Assembly: GCA_963755985.1 (NCBI GenBank) | Contig: CAVWLO010000005.1 | Location: 186,001-250,000 of the forward strand | From: DASXMT01 sp963755985 | GTDB taxonomy: Bacteria > Actinomycetota > Acidimicrobiia > Acidimicrobiales > RAAP-2 | Reading direction: 5' to 3' | DNA length: 64,000 nt | Shown: positions 9,350 to 17,920 of the stretch, piece by piece | Numbering within the stretch: the stretch's first letter is position 1 | How the letters are laid out: the number at the start of each line of letters is the position of its first letter | Translations under genes and position numbers: made by a program | The notes under the pieces: generated by a model | Told to the model about the DNA's origin: nothing | Seen by the model: only the letters and a program-made list of their open reading frames with translations | Databases searched by the model: none

Positions 9350-9723
9350 TCAGGCGGGGCGAAAGCGGGGGCGTCGGTCGGCTTGCTGCAGTGTCATCAC
9401 CGACACGCAGACATTGGCCATGCCGGCACGGACCGCGGCGGCGCCGAGACCCAACGAACCCGCCGACCCGCCGCCTCCGGACGTCAGTGTTGCCGCGAAC
9501 CGCACGTCGGGAAGGCCAAGGACAGATGCCACTTCGGCCGGATCGACCGAACTGGAGTAGATGGAGAAGCCGTCGAGGTCGTCGACGGTCAGCCCGGCAT
9601 CCTCCAATGCCGCCATAATGGCGGTGCACGCCATCGACAGCTGGGTCTGCGGCAACGACTGGCCTCGTCGGTAATAGGGGGTCGCTCCGATCCCCACCAC
9701 GCGGTCTGGTCACGCATGCTCAC
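9350..9723 (-). pseudogene. Truncated, frameshifted thiolase-fold (lipid-transfer type) gene
   Basis: The natural start is a GTG at 9723 with GGAGGGAGG five bases upstream, reading MSMRDQTA. One G appears to be missing near 9701. After the shift the sequence is VVGIGATPYYRRGQ, then ALEDAGLTVDDLDGFSIYSS, typical of the N-terminal third of Ltp/thiolase-like proteins. The region that carries the nucleophilic Cys in true thiolases reads TSGGGGSAGS, without Cys. Coding stops at 9350 after only about 120 of the usual 390 residues, 52 bp from the end of the damaged amidohydrolase. The rest of the gene is missing. Confidence 0.78.
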
Positions 9724-9972
9724 GGGAACCTCCCTCCATCGGCATCACGACCGTAGACGAAGCGAAATCTCATTTTCAAACCCGGTCCGGGGCCGAGCGT
9801 CGACGGCCATACCGTGGCCGGACGTTGTCGTGACCCGGCCCACGTTGAGCGGCCACGACGGTGGCCAGCGCATGATCTCTGGTTGCCCGGTGTGTGGTCG
9901 ATCGCTAGCCTGACCTGAACGGCGGATTGGACGAGGTTGAAAAAGACGAGCTGAACACCTGGGGGGTGTGAT

Positions 9973-12456
9973 GTGAGTAGCGACCCTTCGTTGCCCGCCG
10001 AGGCGCTTGGAGGACTTCGGGTCGTCGAGCTCGGAAATTGGTTGACCGGCGCCCAGGCGGGACAGTTCATGGCCGACTTCGGTGCCGAGGTCGTGGCCGT
10101 GGAACCACCAGGGGGAAGCCCTCTACGCCAGCAGCCGGCTTTCCCGCTGTGGGGTCGGGGAAAGCAGAGCGTGGTCCTCGATGTTCACCAGGACGCCGAC
10201 CTCTCGGCCCTGGTCGATCTGGTTGTCGGCGCCGATGTGCTGGTCGAGGCGCTCGGGCCCGGTGGGGCGGAGCGACTGGGCATCGACTACGAGGCGGTCG
10301 CAAAACGGAACCCGGGTCTCATCCACGCCTCCATCACCGGTTTCGGCACGGAGGGTCCGTTGGCGGGGATGAAAGGCTACGAGGCGTTGGTCATGGCCAA
10401 AGTCGGCGGTCTGAGCGGGTTCAAAGGAATACTGTCGCGCCGGGGTCCTGCCTTCGTGTCCACCCCCTACGCGTCCTGGAGCGCTACCCAGGCAACGCTG
10501 CACGGTATCTTGGCTGCTCTCTACGAACGGGAAGCGAGCGGACTGGGGCAGCGCACCGAGACCAGCCTCGCTCATGCGGTCGGAGCACTCGACCCCTGGG
10601 GCTGGATGGTGCAGTGGTTGACCGATCAGTATCCAGACGCATTCCAGGCCGCTCCCCCCGTTGGAGAAGAAGGCGTTCCCAATAGCAGCTTCGTGTACCG
10701 GCTCCTCGTGGCCCTGACGGCGGACGGCCGATGGCTGCAGTTCTCCCAGGTCCAGCCTCGGCTCTTCCAGGCCCTCATGCGCTCGGTGGGCTTGGATTGG
10801 ATGTTTGACGATCCGAAGTGGCAGGGCGTCCCCGAGCTCGGCGATCCGGATGTACGCGTCGAATTGTGGGAGCGCCTGCTCGAGGCAGTGAAGGAGAAGA
10901 CGTTGGATGAGTGGCAGCGAATCTTCGCGGCCGACCACGACGTGTGGGCCGAAGTCTTCCGAAGCGGGTCGGAGCTGCTGCACCATCCCCAGTTGGTTCA
11001 TAACGGGATGGTGGAGGAGATCGAAGATTCGGGCGTGGGAAAGGTACGCCAGCCCGGGGCGCTGGTGCGGATGTCCGAGACGCCGGCGCGTCTGAATCGC
11101 TCGGCGCCCTTCCTCGATGAGCACAGCCGCCTACGGACTGAGGGATGGCCTGCCCAGGCCCCCTCGGACCGTCCTGACCAGGCTCCGTTGCCGGCGAAGG
11201 AATCGGTGCCTACCGGGCGGGGAGCCCTTGAGGGCGTGACCGTGCTCGAACTGGGCACGTTCTATGCGGCTCCGTTCGGCACGACCCTCCTCACCGATTT
11301 CGGTGCCCGTGTGATCAAGATCGAGCCGTTGGAGGGTGATCCTATGCGGATGATCCTTCCATTCCCAGAGTGCGGTGCGGCGCGAGTGATGCAGGGCAAA
11401 GACAGCGTTGCCCTCGACATGGCCAGCAAGGAAGGACGCGAGATCATCCATGAGATCGCAAAGGGGAGCGACCTCGTCCTGCAATGCTTTCGGGCCGGGG
11501 TGGCCGAGCGCCTCGGGGTCGACGCCAGCGCGTTGCGATCGATCAACCCGGATCTCGTCTACCTCAGTGCTCCCGGGTATGGGATCGATGGCCCCAATGG
11601 TCATTGCCCGGCCTTTGCTCCCACTATCGGCGCCGGCGCCGGATTTGCCTGGCGCAATATCGGATCTTCGGTCCCCGAACGGTCGGATCTCACCGTGGGC
11701 GAGATCCGAATCAGCTCCCTCCGACTCACCGCTTCGGCCGGACCTGGATTCGCCCAAGCCGATGGTGTCTCCGCCGTTGTCGTGACCACGGCGCTCCTCC
11801 TCGGTCTCCTCGCTCGACGACGCCGGAGCGGAGCCGGTCAGGAGCTGCTCACCACGATGCTCTCGAGTGCCGCTCATGCCCTGTCCGAGGACATGGTCGA
11901 ATACGATGGCCGGCCGACGTTACCTCTTCCCGATGAGGAATTCTTCGGCATCGGAGCCCTTTATCGGTTGTACGAGACGACCGATGGATGGATATTCCTG
12001 GCCGCGCCGAACCAATCGGATTGGGCGCCTCTGGTGCGATCCGTCGCCCGTTTCGCCGACCTCTCAGGACCGCAGTTTGCCACCGTGGCCAGCCGACAGC
12101 AGCGAGACGAAGAACTGGCTCGGCGGTTGTCAGAGGCATTCCGGCAACGTTCGGGCTCGGACTGGGAACGCGACATGACCGACGCTGATGTCGGGTGTGC
12201 TGTCGTCGCGCCCGCGCCCGTGGAAGCCAACTTCCTGGGCGAGTTCGGACGGGCCAACGGTTACGTCTCCGAGGTTGACCACCCCACCTTCGGCCATCAT
12301 CCTCGCCTGTCGCCACTGGTGCGGTTCTCGCGCTCTGAGACGCGAGCCCTACCGGGGTGCCTGCTCGGCCAGCATACCCTCTCGGTGCTCCGGGACTTCG
12401 GCATCGCCGATGATCGCATTGCCGCGCTCAAAGACATCGGGGTCATTGCCTTCTGA
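9973..12456 (+). CDS. Tandem-domain family III CoA-transferase (CaiB/BaiF)
   Basis: An 827-residue protein made of two complete CoA-transferase III domains. The first begins at LGGLRVVELGNWLTG. The second begins near residue 418 with LEGVTVLELGTFYAAPFGT. Family III enzymes move CoA between acids through an aspartyl-CoA intermediate. The second domain has the Asp at residue 597 (QADGVSA). An ungapped alignment of the domains, anchored on SGLGQ and SGAGQ, puts Ala167 at the same place in the first domain. The first half may therefore be structural. The start is a GTG at 9973 just after a G-rich stretch. It probably activates or recycles the acyl substrate of this catabolic cluster. Confidence 0.9.
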   Translation: MSSDPSLPAEALGGLRVVELGNWLTGAQAGQFMADFGAEVVAVEPPGGSPLRQQPAFPLWGRGKQSVVLDVHQDADLSALVDLVVGADVLVEALGPGGAERLGIDYEAVAKRNPGLIHASITGFGTEGPLAGMKGYEALVMAKVGGLSGFKGILSRRGPAFVSTPYASWSATQATLHGILAALYEREASGLGQRTETSLAHAVGALDPWGWMVQWLTDQYPDAFQAAPPVGEEGVPNSSFVYRLLVALTADGRWLQFSQVQPRLFQALMRSVGLDWMFDDPKWQGVPELGDPDVRVELWERLLEAVKEKTLDEWQRIFAADHDVWAEVFRSGSELLHHPQLVHNGMVEEIEDSGVGKVRQPGALVRMSETPARLNRSAPFLDEHSRLRTEGWPAQAPSDRPDQAPLPAKESVPTGRGALEGVTVLELGTFYAAPFGTTLLTDFGARVIKIEPLEGDPMRMILPFPECGAARVMQGKDSVALDMASKEGREIIHEIAKGSDLVLQCFRAGVAERLGVDASALRSINPDLVYLSAPGYGIDGPNGHCPAFAPTIGAGAGFAWRNIGSSVPERSDLTVGEIRISSLRLTASAGPGFAQADGVSAVVVTTALLLGLLARRRRSGAGQELLTTMLSSAAHALSEDMVEYDGRPTLPLPDEEFFGIGALYRLYETTDGWIFLAAPNQSDWAPLVRSVARFADLSGPQFATVASRQQRDEELARRLSEAFRQRSGSDWERDMTDADVGCAVVAPAPVEANFLGEFGRANGYVSEVDHPTFGHHPRLSPLVRFSRSETRALPGCLLGQHTLSVLRDFGIADDRIAALKDIGVIAF

Positions 12457-12494
12457 TCGGCGACGGTGAGCCCTTCGACGCTTCCCTTGGCCGG

Positions 12495-13328
12495 CTAGCG
12501 CACGGAGAAGCCGGCGTCCACCGGAAGTGCGACGCCGGTGATCCATTTGGCCTTGTCGGACACCAGGAACTCCACGGCATCGGAAATGTCTTCGGGCTGC
12601 AGGATATCGACGGGCATGGCGTTCTGCATTGCCGATATCGTATTTGCCCCGCCCGCCGCCGCCTGCTCCACCAGGCTGGCCATGGCCTCGTTCATGGTCA
12701 TGCCTGACGCCACGCCGGTCGGATGGACGACGTTGACGCGGATGGAATACGGAGCCAGGGCTTCGGCCAACTGTTTGCCCATCCCCACCAGCCCGAACTT
12801 CGATGCGGTGTATGCCAATGCGCCCGGTTGGAAACCGCCGATGGGACGCACGCCCGCGGTCGAACCGGTCAGGATGATCACGCCGCCGCGGTTCCCTTCG
12901 ATGATCCGGGGAACCGCGGCCTGAACGACGTGAAATGCTCCCGATAGGTTGGTCCCGATCGTGTCTTGCCACAGCCGGGCCGCATCGGCCGGATCCGGGG
13001 GTCCGAGGCGGACGATTCCTGCGTTGGAGAGCACGATATCAAGCCGACCGAAGGTGGCGAATCCCTCGTCGATGGCTTCATGTACAGTCGACGCGTCGCG
13101 AACGTCGCCTTCGCGAGCGAGCATGCGTCGACCCAGTTCCTCGACCATCTTTACTGTCTGCTGCAGGTCCTCCAATGATGCGTTCGGGTAGTCCATCGTG
13201 TCAATGTCATGGCAGATATCGATGGCCACGATGTCCGCCCCGAGGCTGGCCAGCCTGAGCGCATGCGACCGACCCTGACCACGCGCCGCTCCGGTGATGA
13301 AAGCGACCTTGCCATCCAACGTGCTCAT
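12495..13328 (-). CDS. SDR oxidoreductase, mycofactocin-coupled type
   Basis: 277 residues. The nucleotide motif GAARGQGRSHALRLA, the DICHDIDT insertion after the second strand, the LGRRMLAREGDVRD stretch and the Y-T-A-S-K catalytic motif match the subgroup whose NAD is tightly held and which passes electrons to mycofactocin (TIGR03971-like). No mycofactocin synthesis genes are in the window. The ATG at 13328 has GGGAGGAAC upstream. Expected role: oxidation of an alcohol group on the substrate. It converges on the CoA-transferase with a 38-bp gap. A GTACAA box lies about 75 bp upstream. Confidence 0.87.
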   Translation of the reverse strand: MSTLDGKVAFITGAARGQGRSHALRLASLGADIVAIDICHDIDTMDYPNASLEDLQQTVKMVEELGRRMLAREGDVRDASTVHEAIDEGFATFGRLDIVLSNAGIVRLGPPDPADAARLWQDTIGTNLSGAFHVVQAAVPRIIEGNRGGVIILTGSTAGVRPIGGFQPGALAYTASKFGLVGMGKQLAEALAPYSIRVNVVHPTGVASGMTMNEAMASLVEQAAAGGANTISAMQNAMPVDILQPEDISDAVEFLVSDKAKWITGVALPVDAGFSVR

Positions 13329-13400
13329 GAACGTTCCTCCCTGCGATGAGTCGGGAAGCGTCGATGGTCCTGTCCAGCCATCGGTGCGAGCGACTAAACG

Positions 13401-13413
13401 TTTGTACTACGTC
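13401..13413. promoter_or_regulatory. TTTGTAC-type box upstream of the SDR gene
   Basis: TTTGTACTACGTC on the plus strand, in the 137-bp gap in front of the minus-strand SDR at 13328. Twelve bases (TTGTACTACGTC) are repeated exactly at 15061. In gene direction it reads GACGTAGTACAAA, so TACAAA could also serve as a -10 element. See the findings for the whole set of boxes. Confidence 0.4.
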
Positions 13414-13465
13414 CAAGAGGCTATCCGATCGAATCACGCCGGATCCACGCCTCCGGACGCGACGT

Positions 13466-14920
13466 TCAGGCAATGCCTACGCCCTTGACCCTCAGGAATT
13501 CCTCGATGCCCTGGCGACCACCTTCCTTGCCCATGCCGCTCATGCCGATCCCGCCGAAAGGACGGTTCACGGCCAGGTTCAAGGCTCCGTTGATCATCAC
13601 CTCGCCCGCTTCGAGGTTCTCCGCCACCCGGTGGGCCCGTCGGAGATCGTTGGTCTGGACGTAGGCGGAGAGCCCGTATGGGGTCGCATTGGCGATCTCG
13701 ACGGCCTCGTCCTCATCGGTGAAAGGCATCACCGCCAGCACTGGTCCGAAGACTTCGGTCTGGGCCAGTTCGGAGCTCGGATCGACGTCGGCGAACACGG
13801 TGGGCTCGAGGAAGTAGCCATTGGCCAAGGGGCCCCCCTTTCGGGCACCGCCGGTAACGAGCCGAGCCCCATCGAACTTGGCCCGATCGATCATGCTCAG
13901 GATGCGCTCCAGTGCTGCCTCGTTCACCACAGGCCCGGCGATTGATGTCGGGTCGAACGGATCGCCGACCGTGATGCTGTCGGCCACCGCCTTCACATGC
14001 CCGAGGACCTCTTCGTAGATAGGGCGGTGGACGAGCATCCTGGTCGGAAAGGCGCAGCCCTGGCCGCTCAGTAGGCCGACGGACATCATGGTGCCGAGGG
14101 CACACGCGGTGTCGAGATCTGCGTCCTCGAAGATGAGATTCGCCGACTTGCCGCCGAGCTCGTGCACGGCGGGCTTCATCTGTTCGGCGCAGCTCCGCAG
14201 GATGGCTCGCGCCGTGGGCGGCCCCCCGGTGAAGCTCACCTTTTGGACGAGGGGGTGGGCAACCAGGGCTTCGCCCGCCTCGACCGTCCCGGGGAGTACG
14301 TTCACGACCCCCGGGGGGATCCCGGCCTCGAGGACGAGCTCGGCGAAGAGCTCAGCCGAGAACGGCGTCAGCTCGGAAGGCTTGACGACGACCGTGTTTC
14401 CCGCCGCAAGTGCCGCCGGGATCTTCATGGCTAAGGAGATGAGCGGGCCGTTCCAGGTGATGATGACGCCGATGACCCCGTAGGGCTGGCCGAGCGTATA
14501 GCTGAAGGTGCCGTCAGCGGCATAGCTGGAGGTGACATCGCTCGACAGCTTGTCGGCAAATCCGGCGTAGTAACGGGTCCACTCGACCGAGATCGCCGTC
14601 AAGCCGTCGACCGCGGTGACGGGCGTGCCGTTGTCGAACGCTCCCAGCGGCCCGAACTCCGATCCATGTTCTTCGATCAGGTCGGCCAGGCGGGAAAGGG
14701 CCCGTCGCCTCTCGGCCGGCGGCGTCCGCCGCCAACCCTGGAATGCCTCATGGGCCGTCTCGACGGCCTGGCCCACCTCTTCGGCGCCGGCCAGGGGGAT
14801 CTCGGCATCGACCTGTCCCGTCGACGGATCGACGTGCTGGTGGATTCCACCTGAGCCGGCGGAGCGGCGCTCCTCGCCGATCCACAGATGCACCGGCGGG
14901 CGGGTGCGGGTCTCAGACAT
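13466..14920 (-). CDS. NAD(P)-dependent aldehyde dehydrogenase
   Basis: 484 residues from the ATG at 14920, which has GGAGGGG with correct spacing; the frame is open another 90 bases upstream without a ribosome site. The general-base Glu is in HELGGKSANLIFEDAD, and the nucleophile is Cys289 in SGQGCAFPTR. ITWNGPLISLAMKIPAALA is the usual substrate-tunnel segment. It is normal length for the class that oxidises aldehydes to acids. It lies between the SDR and the acyl-CoA ligase on the same strand, suggesting an alcohol to aldehyde to acid to acyl-CoA sequence by the three products. The aldehyde itself is unknown. Confidence 0.94.
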   Translation of the reverse strand: MSETRTRPPVHLWIGEERRSAGSGGIHQHVDPSTGQVDAEIPLAGAEEVGQAVETAHEAFQGWRRTPPAERRRALSRLADLIEEHGSEFGPLGAFDNGTPVTAVDGLTAISVEWTRYYAGFADKLSSDVTSSYAADGTFSYTLGQPYGVIGVIITWNGPLISLAMKIPAALAAGNTVVVKPSELTPFSAELFAELVLEAGIPPGVVNVLPGTVEAGEALVAHPLVQKVSFTGGPPTARAILRSCAEQMKPAVHELGGKSANLIFEDADLDTACALGTMMSVGLLSGQGCAFPTRMLVHRPIYEEVLGHVKAVADSITVGDPFDPTSIAGPVVNEAALERILSMIDRAKFDGARLVTGGARKGGPLANGYFLEPTVFADVDPSSELAQTEVFGPVLAVMPFTDEDEAVEIANATPYGLSAYVQTNDLRRAHRVAENLEAGEVMINGALNLAVNRPFGGIGMSGMGKEGGRQGIEEFLRVKGVGIA

Positions 14921-15060
14921 GCTTCCCCTCCATCTCGGAGCCTCGAAGAACGTACCTACTTGAGGGCTGCGACTCCCACGGGCAAGACTCCCAAACGAGA
15001 CAAGGCGCAAACGCCCTCGATCAACGGCCCGGCCGGAGTGTCCGGCACGGTCGCTCAGTG

Positions 15061-15072
15061 TTGTACTACGTC
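15061..15072. promoter_or_regulatory. TTGTACTACGTC box upstream of aldehyde dehydrogenase
   Basis: An exact 12-bp copy of the box at 13402-13413, with the same orientation toward its minus-strand gene (start 14920, about 140 bp away). It sits in the gap between the aldehyde dehydrogenase and the ligase. An exact 12-mer shared by two neighbouring promoters suggests a common regulator or a shared promoter core. Confidence 0.42.
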
Positions 15073-15122
15073 GAACTAACTATACCTCCTCCGACGCCGA
15101 CGCGATTGGGTCAGCGTCCTCG

Positions 15123-16706
15123 TCACCGAACGAGATGGGGGCTTGCTTCGAAGCGTGCCTTCAGGGCTTGCTTGTCCGGCTTTCCCGAGGCCAACCAGGG
15201 AACCTCGCTCTCCTGACTCAGGATCTCGATTCGGGTCGGCACCTTGTACGAGGAGAGTTGAGAGCGAGCATGGGCACGGATGGAGTCAGCATCGGGACTG
15301 GCACCAGGAGCAGGCACGATCACTGCGGTGACCTCCTCTTCCATCTCGGGATGGGGGAGGCCGAACACGAGGGCATGAGCGATGTCAGCGAAGCTCTCGA
15401 GCACCAGCTCTACCTCTCGTGGTGACACGTTGGCGCCGCGTGACTTCACCATCTCGTAGAGGCGTCCGACGAAGTACGGCCGATTTTCGATGATGAAGCA
15501 CCGGTCGCCGGTGTGCAGCCAACCGTCGGCGTCGAAGACCTCCTCCCGTTCCTTCTTGTAGTAACCCTGCGTGACTCCATAACCACGGATCAGAAGCTCG
15601 CCCTCTTCGCCGTCGTCAAGCTGGCTGCCGGTGTCGGGGTCGACGATGATGCGTTCCACGCCGTTCCAGTTGCCGACCGTCTCGCTCATGCCCCGGTGCC
15701 CCGGGATGCCAGGCACGGGGGCCCCCACCAGGGCGACATCAGACGGACCGGAAGTGAGGATCGGGCAGTGGTCGAGGTTGCGGTTCCCGGCGCTCGGGTG
15801 GGTCCGCATGGACTGGATGAGCGACGGCCAGGCCGCGATCATGGTGCATCGTTCCTCCTCCACCATGTCCAGCCCGGCGCCGGCTTCGAAGCGTTCCAGG
15901 CAGCAGACGGTAAGTCCGGCCTGCAGTGCGCCGCCCAGCACCAGGAAGCCGCCGATCCAAAAGAAGGGAAAGGCGCAGAAGACCACGGTGCTCTGATTGT
16001 CCAACATCGTCTCGCCGAAGGAAGCGGTCGTGCGAACGATGGAGCTGTGGGTATGCACCACCCCCTTCGGTAGTGCGCTCGATCCCGACGTATAGACGAC
16101 CGTGGCTAGGTCGGCAGGCTCGACGCTTTCCTCGACGGCAGCCAACAGCTTGTCATCCACAATCTCGTCCGAGCCGTTGCCGGCCAGGGGTACACAAGTG
16201 GCCCAGGGGCGTGCTGTAGCCCCCGTCATCCAGATCGAGCGCAGATACGGGAGCTCGGGGACGAAGAGCCGGGTGTCCTGGTGCCCGGCGAGACCAGGCA
16301 CGGCCTCCTCCATGAAATTGCCGATGTCCTTGCCCAGCATCGTGGGCGGGCATAAGAGCACGGCTACATCCCCGATGCCGAGCACGGTACGCAGTTCGGC
16401 CGGGGTGTAGATGGTGGAGAAGGGCATGACCAACGCGCCGACCCGGCTGGCCGCCAGCCAGGCCACGACCCAGTCCGCACCGTACGTGTAGAAGAGACCC
16501 ACTCGGGACCCCTTTCCCACCCCTGCGGCCAACATGGACCTGGCCAAGGACCTCGAGGCCCGATCGGCCTCAGCGAAGGTCATCCGTTGTCCCGGCAGCA
16601 CGATGAAATCTCGATCGCCGAAGAGCCGGGCCGCCCGACTGATGCACTGGCCGATCGTTGCTTTGTAGCCCAGGTCCGGTGCGGGCACGCTTGCCATCGC
16701 CATCAT
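15123..16706 (-). CDS. AMP-dependent acyl-CoA ligase
   Basis: About 527 residues. The nucleotide-binding loop is YTSGSSALPKGVVHTHSS. The motif GDRCFIIENRPYFVGR leads into the hinge MVKSRGANVSPREVE, and the catalytic Lys is in LASGKPDKQAL. I start at the ATG at 16706, where AAAGGA is 5 bases upstream; an ATG at 16736 in frame has no ribosome site. The substrate-binding half differs strongly from the ligase at 673, so the two probably activate different acids. It is likely transcribed toward the aldehyde dehydrogenase that supplies acids. Confidence 0.92.
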   Translation of the reverse strand: MMAMASVPAPDLGYKATIGQCISRAARLFGDRDFIVLPGQRMTFAEADRASRSLARSMLAAGVGKGSRVGLFYTYGADWVVAWLAASRVGALVMPFSTIYTPAELRTVLGIGDVAVLLCPPTMLGKDIGNFMEEAVPGLAGHQDTRLFVPELPYLRSIWMTGATARPWATCVPLAGNGSDEIVDDKLLAAVEESVEPADLATVVYTSGSSALPKGVVHTHSSIVRTTASFGETMLDNQSTVVFCAFPFFWIGGFLVLGGALQAGLTVCCLERFEAGAGLDMVEEERCTMIAAWPSLIQSMRTHPSAGNRNLDHCPILTSGPSDVALVGAPVPGIPGHRGMSETVGNWNGVERIIVDPDTGSQLDDGEEGELLIRGYGVTQGYYKKEREEVFDADGWLHTGDRCFIIENRPYFVGRLYEMVKSRGANVSPREVELVLESFADIAHALVFGLPHPEMEEEVTAVIVPAPGASPDADSIRAHARSQLSSYKVPTRIEILSQESEVPWLASGKPDKQALKARFEASPHLVR

Positions 16707-16745
16707 CTCCGTCCTTTGCCCGGTCTTCGATCGCATTCGATCATT

Positions 16746-16862
16746 TCATACGGGCTCGGCCGACCACGCGGTCCCGGTTCGATGGACGCGTGGCTCGGTG
16801 TCCGGATGGGAAATAGTACGGGACACATGGCATTGGTGATCGTCCGAGGTGTCGGTGGGCAC
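16746..16862 (-). pseudogene. Relic 5' end of an acyl-CoA dehydrogenase gene (putative)
   Basis: Directly behind the 37-bp element at 16863-16899, a GTG frame reads VPTDTSDDHQ, matching MPIAISEDHR at the start of the acyl-CoA dehydrogenase at 27472. Similarity then fades, with what looks like a one-codon insertion, and the frame ends at 16746 after 38 codons. The positions relative to the element are identical in both places. I read this as a duplicated promoter plus the decayed first codons of a lost gene. It could instead be a short leader peptide that resembles the dehydrogenase by chance. Confidence 0.4.
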
Positions 16863-16899
16863 GGCCACATCTTGACATATATCATCGTCGTACAAATAT
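16863..16899 (-). promoter_or_regulatory. 37-bp promoter-like element, copy 2
   Basis: On the minus strand it reads ATATTTGTACGACGATGATA, then TATGTCAAGATGTGGCC. It matches 27435-27471 at 32 of 37 positions. CAAGAT would be a -10 element placed so that transcription begins at or near the first base of the following GTG. On the plus strand the same bases contain CGTACAAATAT, which lies about 60 bp before the SDR gene at 16958. Confidence 0.5.
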
Positions 16900-16957
16900 G
16901 CAGAACAGCCCCGCTACCGAGTAGGAATGGGGAGCGAGAAGGAATGTGGAGCGAGTA

Positions 16958-17875
16958 ATGGAAACTCTTCGAGATCGGGTCGCCATCGTCACCGGTGCGG
17001 GTCGCGGCATCGGCCGGGAGCACGCCTTGCTGTTCGCCCGGGAGGGGGCCAAAGTCGTTGTCAACGACCTTGGGGGTGACCCGACCGGATCGGGTGCCGA
17101 TCAGACCCCGGCACAGGAAGTGGTCGACGAGATCACCGCCGCTGGTGGAGTTGGCGTCGCCAACTACGATGACGTCGCCGATTGGGAGGGGGCCCAGCGG
17201 CTGATCGATCAGGCGGTCGAGGCCTTCGGCGACCTTCACGTGCTCGTCAACAACGCCGGCATCCTGCGAGACCGGATGCTCACCAACATGTCGTCCGAGG
17301 AGTGGGACGCCATCATGAGGGTGCACCTGCGAGGCCACTTCTGCACGACCCGGTGGGCGGCGTCATACTGGCGGGAGCAGGCCAAGGCCGGCGTCGAGAG
17401 TCCCCGCGCCGTGGTAAACACTTCGTCGACCTCGGGGCTCTTTGGCAATCAGGGCCAGACCAACTACGGGGCGGCCAAGACCGGCATCGCCACGTTCTCG
17501 ATCATCGCCGATGCCGAGCTGGCTCGCTACGGGGTCCGGGTGAATGCCATCGCGCCGGCGGCGGCGACGCGCCTCACCGCGACCATTCCCGGGGACCGCC
17601 CGCGCGACGAGCCGCCGGCAGAGCAATGGACGCCCATGGACCCGGCCAACATCTCGCCTTTCGTCGCCTACCTCTCGACCGAGTCATGCCCCATCCATGG
17701 CCGCGTGTTCTACGTGCAGGGCGGCGAGATCTTCCTGTTCAAGCCCTTCTCGATCGTCGACCATATTTCCAAGGACGGGTTGTGGACCGTCGAGGAGCTG
17801 CAGAGAGAGGCGCCGCGGTTCGACGTGGACTTCGATCTCGGTCACCCGCTGGCCAACATGCTGCGGCGGACCTGA
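16958..17875 (+). CDS. SDR, 3-hydroxyacyl-CoA dehydrogenase type (17beta-HSD4-like)
   Basis: 305 residues. The motif GAGRGIGREHALLFAREGAK followed by VVVNDLGGDPTGSG is typical of the dehydrogenase part of peroxisomal multifunctional enzyme type 2 and its bacterial homologues, which oxidise 3-hydroxyacyl-CoA. NNAG and Y-G-A-A-K complete the site. The C-terminal third carries the family extension FSIVDHISKDGLWTVEELQR. The start is ATG 16958 with GGAG 8 bases upstream rather than the GTG at 16946. It is followed by an aldo/keto reductase 45 bp downstream. NAD+ is the likely acceptor. Confidence 0.9.
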   Translation: METLRDRVAIVTGAGRGIGREHALLFAREGAKVVVNDLGGDPTGSGADQTPAQEVVDEITAAGGVGVANYDDVADWEGAQRLIDQAVEAFGDLHVLVNNAGILRDRMLTNMSSEEWDAIMRVHLRGHFCTTRWAASYWREQAKAGVESPRAVVNTSSTSGLFGNQGQTNYGAAKTGIATFSIIADAELARYGVRVNAIAPAAATRLTATIPGDRPRDEPPAEQWTPMDPANISPFVAYLSTESCPIHGRVFYVQGGEIFLFKPFSIVDHISKDGLWTVEELQREAPRFDVDFDLGHPLANMLRRT

Positions 17876-17920
17876 GGTATCCGTGCCTGCGTCACTTGGG
17901 AAACCGGAGGAGGCCCACCC

